DNA of 64,000 bases, from NCBI RefSeq assembly GCF_022811725.1, contig NZ_CP094527.1:496001-560000 (forward strand), in the 5' to 3' direction. Source of the DNA: Mucilaginibacter sp. SMC90 (GTDB taxonomy: Bacteria; Bacteroidota; Bacteroidia; Sphingobacteriales; Sphingobacteriaceae). The translations under genes were made by a program, and so were the position numbers. The notes beneath the pieces were generated by a model. That model did no database searches and was not told where the DNA came from. It was given only the letters and a program-made list of their open reading frames with translations. Below, in pieces: positions 63,798 through 64,000 of this stretch. The stretch's first letter is position 1. Each line of letters begins with the position of its first letter.

Positions 63798-63832
63798 AAA
63801 AGTACATATATTTATCGCATAGGCGGTAATAT

Positions 63833-64000
63833 ATGTATATACATCAATTAAAGAACTGGCCTTCCTTTACGTGGGACATTGAAGCAATACTTGTTCGCTT
63901 AGGCGAGGTAAGGCATCGGCAAGGGTATATTTTAGGTTTGATGAGTTCGGCTGGCTTTAAATTGAAGGAAAACGCATTATTAGATACGCTGACATTAGAT
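63833..64000 (+). CDS. Fic family protein, N-terminal fragment (DUF4172)
   Basis: The frame runs off the window after 56 codons. MYIHQLKNWPSFTWD and LGEVRHRQGYILGLM match the DUF4172 region that opens many Fic/DOC proteins of Bacteroidota. Fic domains attach AMP or other groups to target proteins. The catalytic HPFxxGNGR motif lies beyond the window, so activity cannot be judged. It lies downstream of the tRNA and the partial duplicate, which could place it in a mobile island. Confidence 0.75.
   Translation, partial: MYIHQLKNWPSFTWDIEAILVRLGEVRHRQGYILGLMSSAGFKLKENALLDTLTLD

Overview
The window looks like a chromosomal segment of a Bacteroidota species, most probably a Sphingobacteriaceae member of the Mucilaginibacter/Pedobacter type. 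The signs are a SusC/SusD pair with DUF3823, many SPII lipoproteins with the C-K-K start, DUF5687, DUF6515, DUF4407 and DUF2911 proteins, Bacteroidota promoters (TTTG, about 20 bases, TAnnTTTG) and intergenic palindromes typical of the group. The genus is inferred from style, not from a marker gene.

Layout. 1-4 kb: the end of a GapN-type dehydrogenase, then an RNA-repair and ribosome-rescue operon (unknown 241-aa protein, RtcB, PrfH). The PrfH frame breaks by +1 exactly before its GGQ motif. 4-17 kb: carboxylesterase, PafA-like phosphatase, thiamin genes (ThiE-like, ThiN-like), a glycine-rich DUF6515 protein, RarA, an ABC transporter pair, a TlpA-like protein and an acyl-CoA dehydrogenase. 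17-25 kb: a decayed HTH gene, two tandem M13 metallopeptidases, a three-gene symporter operon including an overlapping 41-aa membrane protein, and a DUF2911 protein. 26-38.5 kb: an RlmI-like methyltransferase, then a polysaccharide utilisation locus (SusC, SusD, DUF3823, an unassigned TIM-barrel-like enzyme, GH92) probably aimed at alpha-mannose glycans. 39-42 kb: small genes, DUF4407 and an AlkA-like glycosylase. 42.6-47.3 kb: a divergent cyanophycin cassette (CphA facing CphB and an isoaspartyl peptidase). 47-53 kb: a TPR-like protein, a C-terminal processing protease, and a small membrane protein, a universal stress protein and a PiT phosphate transporter. 53.2-53.9 kb: three very small genes, two of them paralogous. 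54-61.9 kb: an MFS transporter, a small protein, and a cobalamin-riboswitch operon (TonB receptor, two YncE/DUF5074 beta-propeller lipoproteins, another lipoprotein). 62-64 kb: a PQQ-type sugar dehydrogenase, tRNA-Ala(GGC) with a 15-bp partial duplication downstream, and the start of a Fic protein.

The intergenic space is full of dispersed palindromes of at least six families. One family has been hit by other MITE-like elements at two loci, one insertion with an apparent 11-bp target duplication. No transposase, integrase, rRNA or CRISPR array is visible.

The best candidates for new biology are the RtcB/PrfH operon with its frameshift at GGQ and unknown third protein, the small-protein cluster at 53 kb, and the cyanophycin cassette in a heterotroph.
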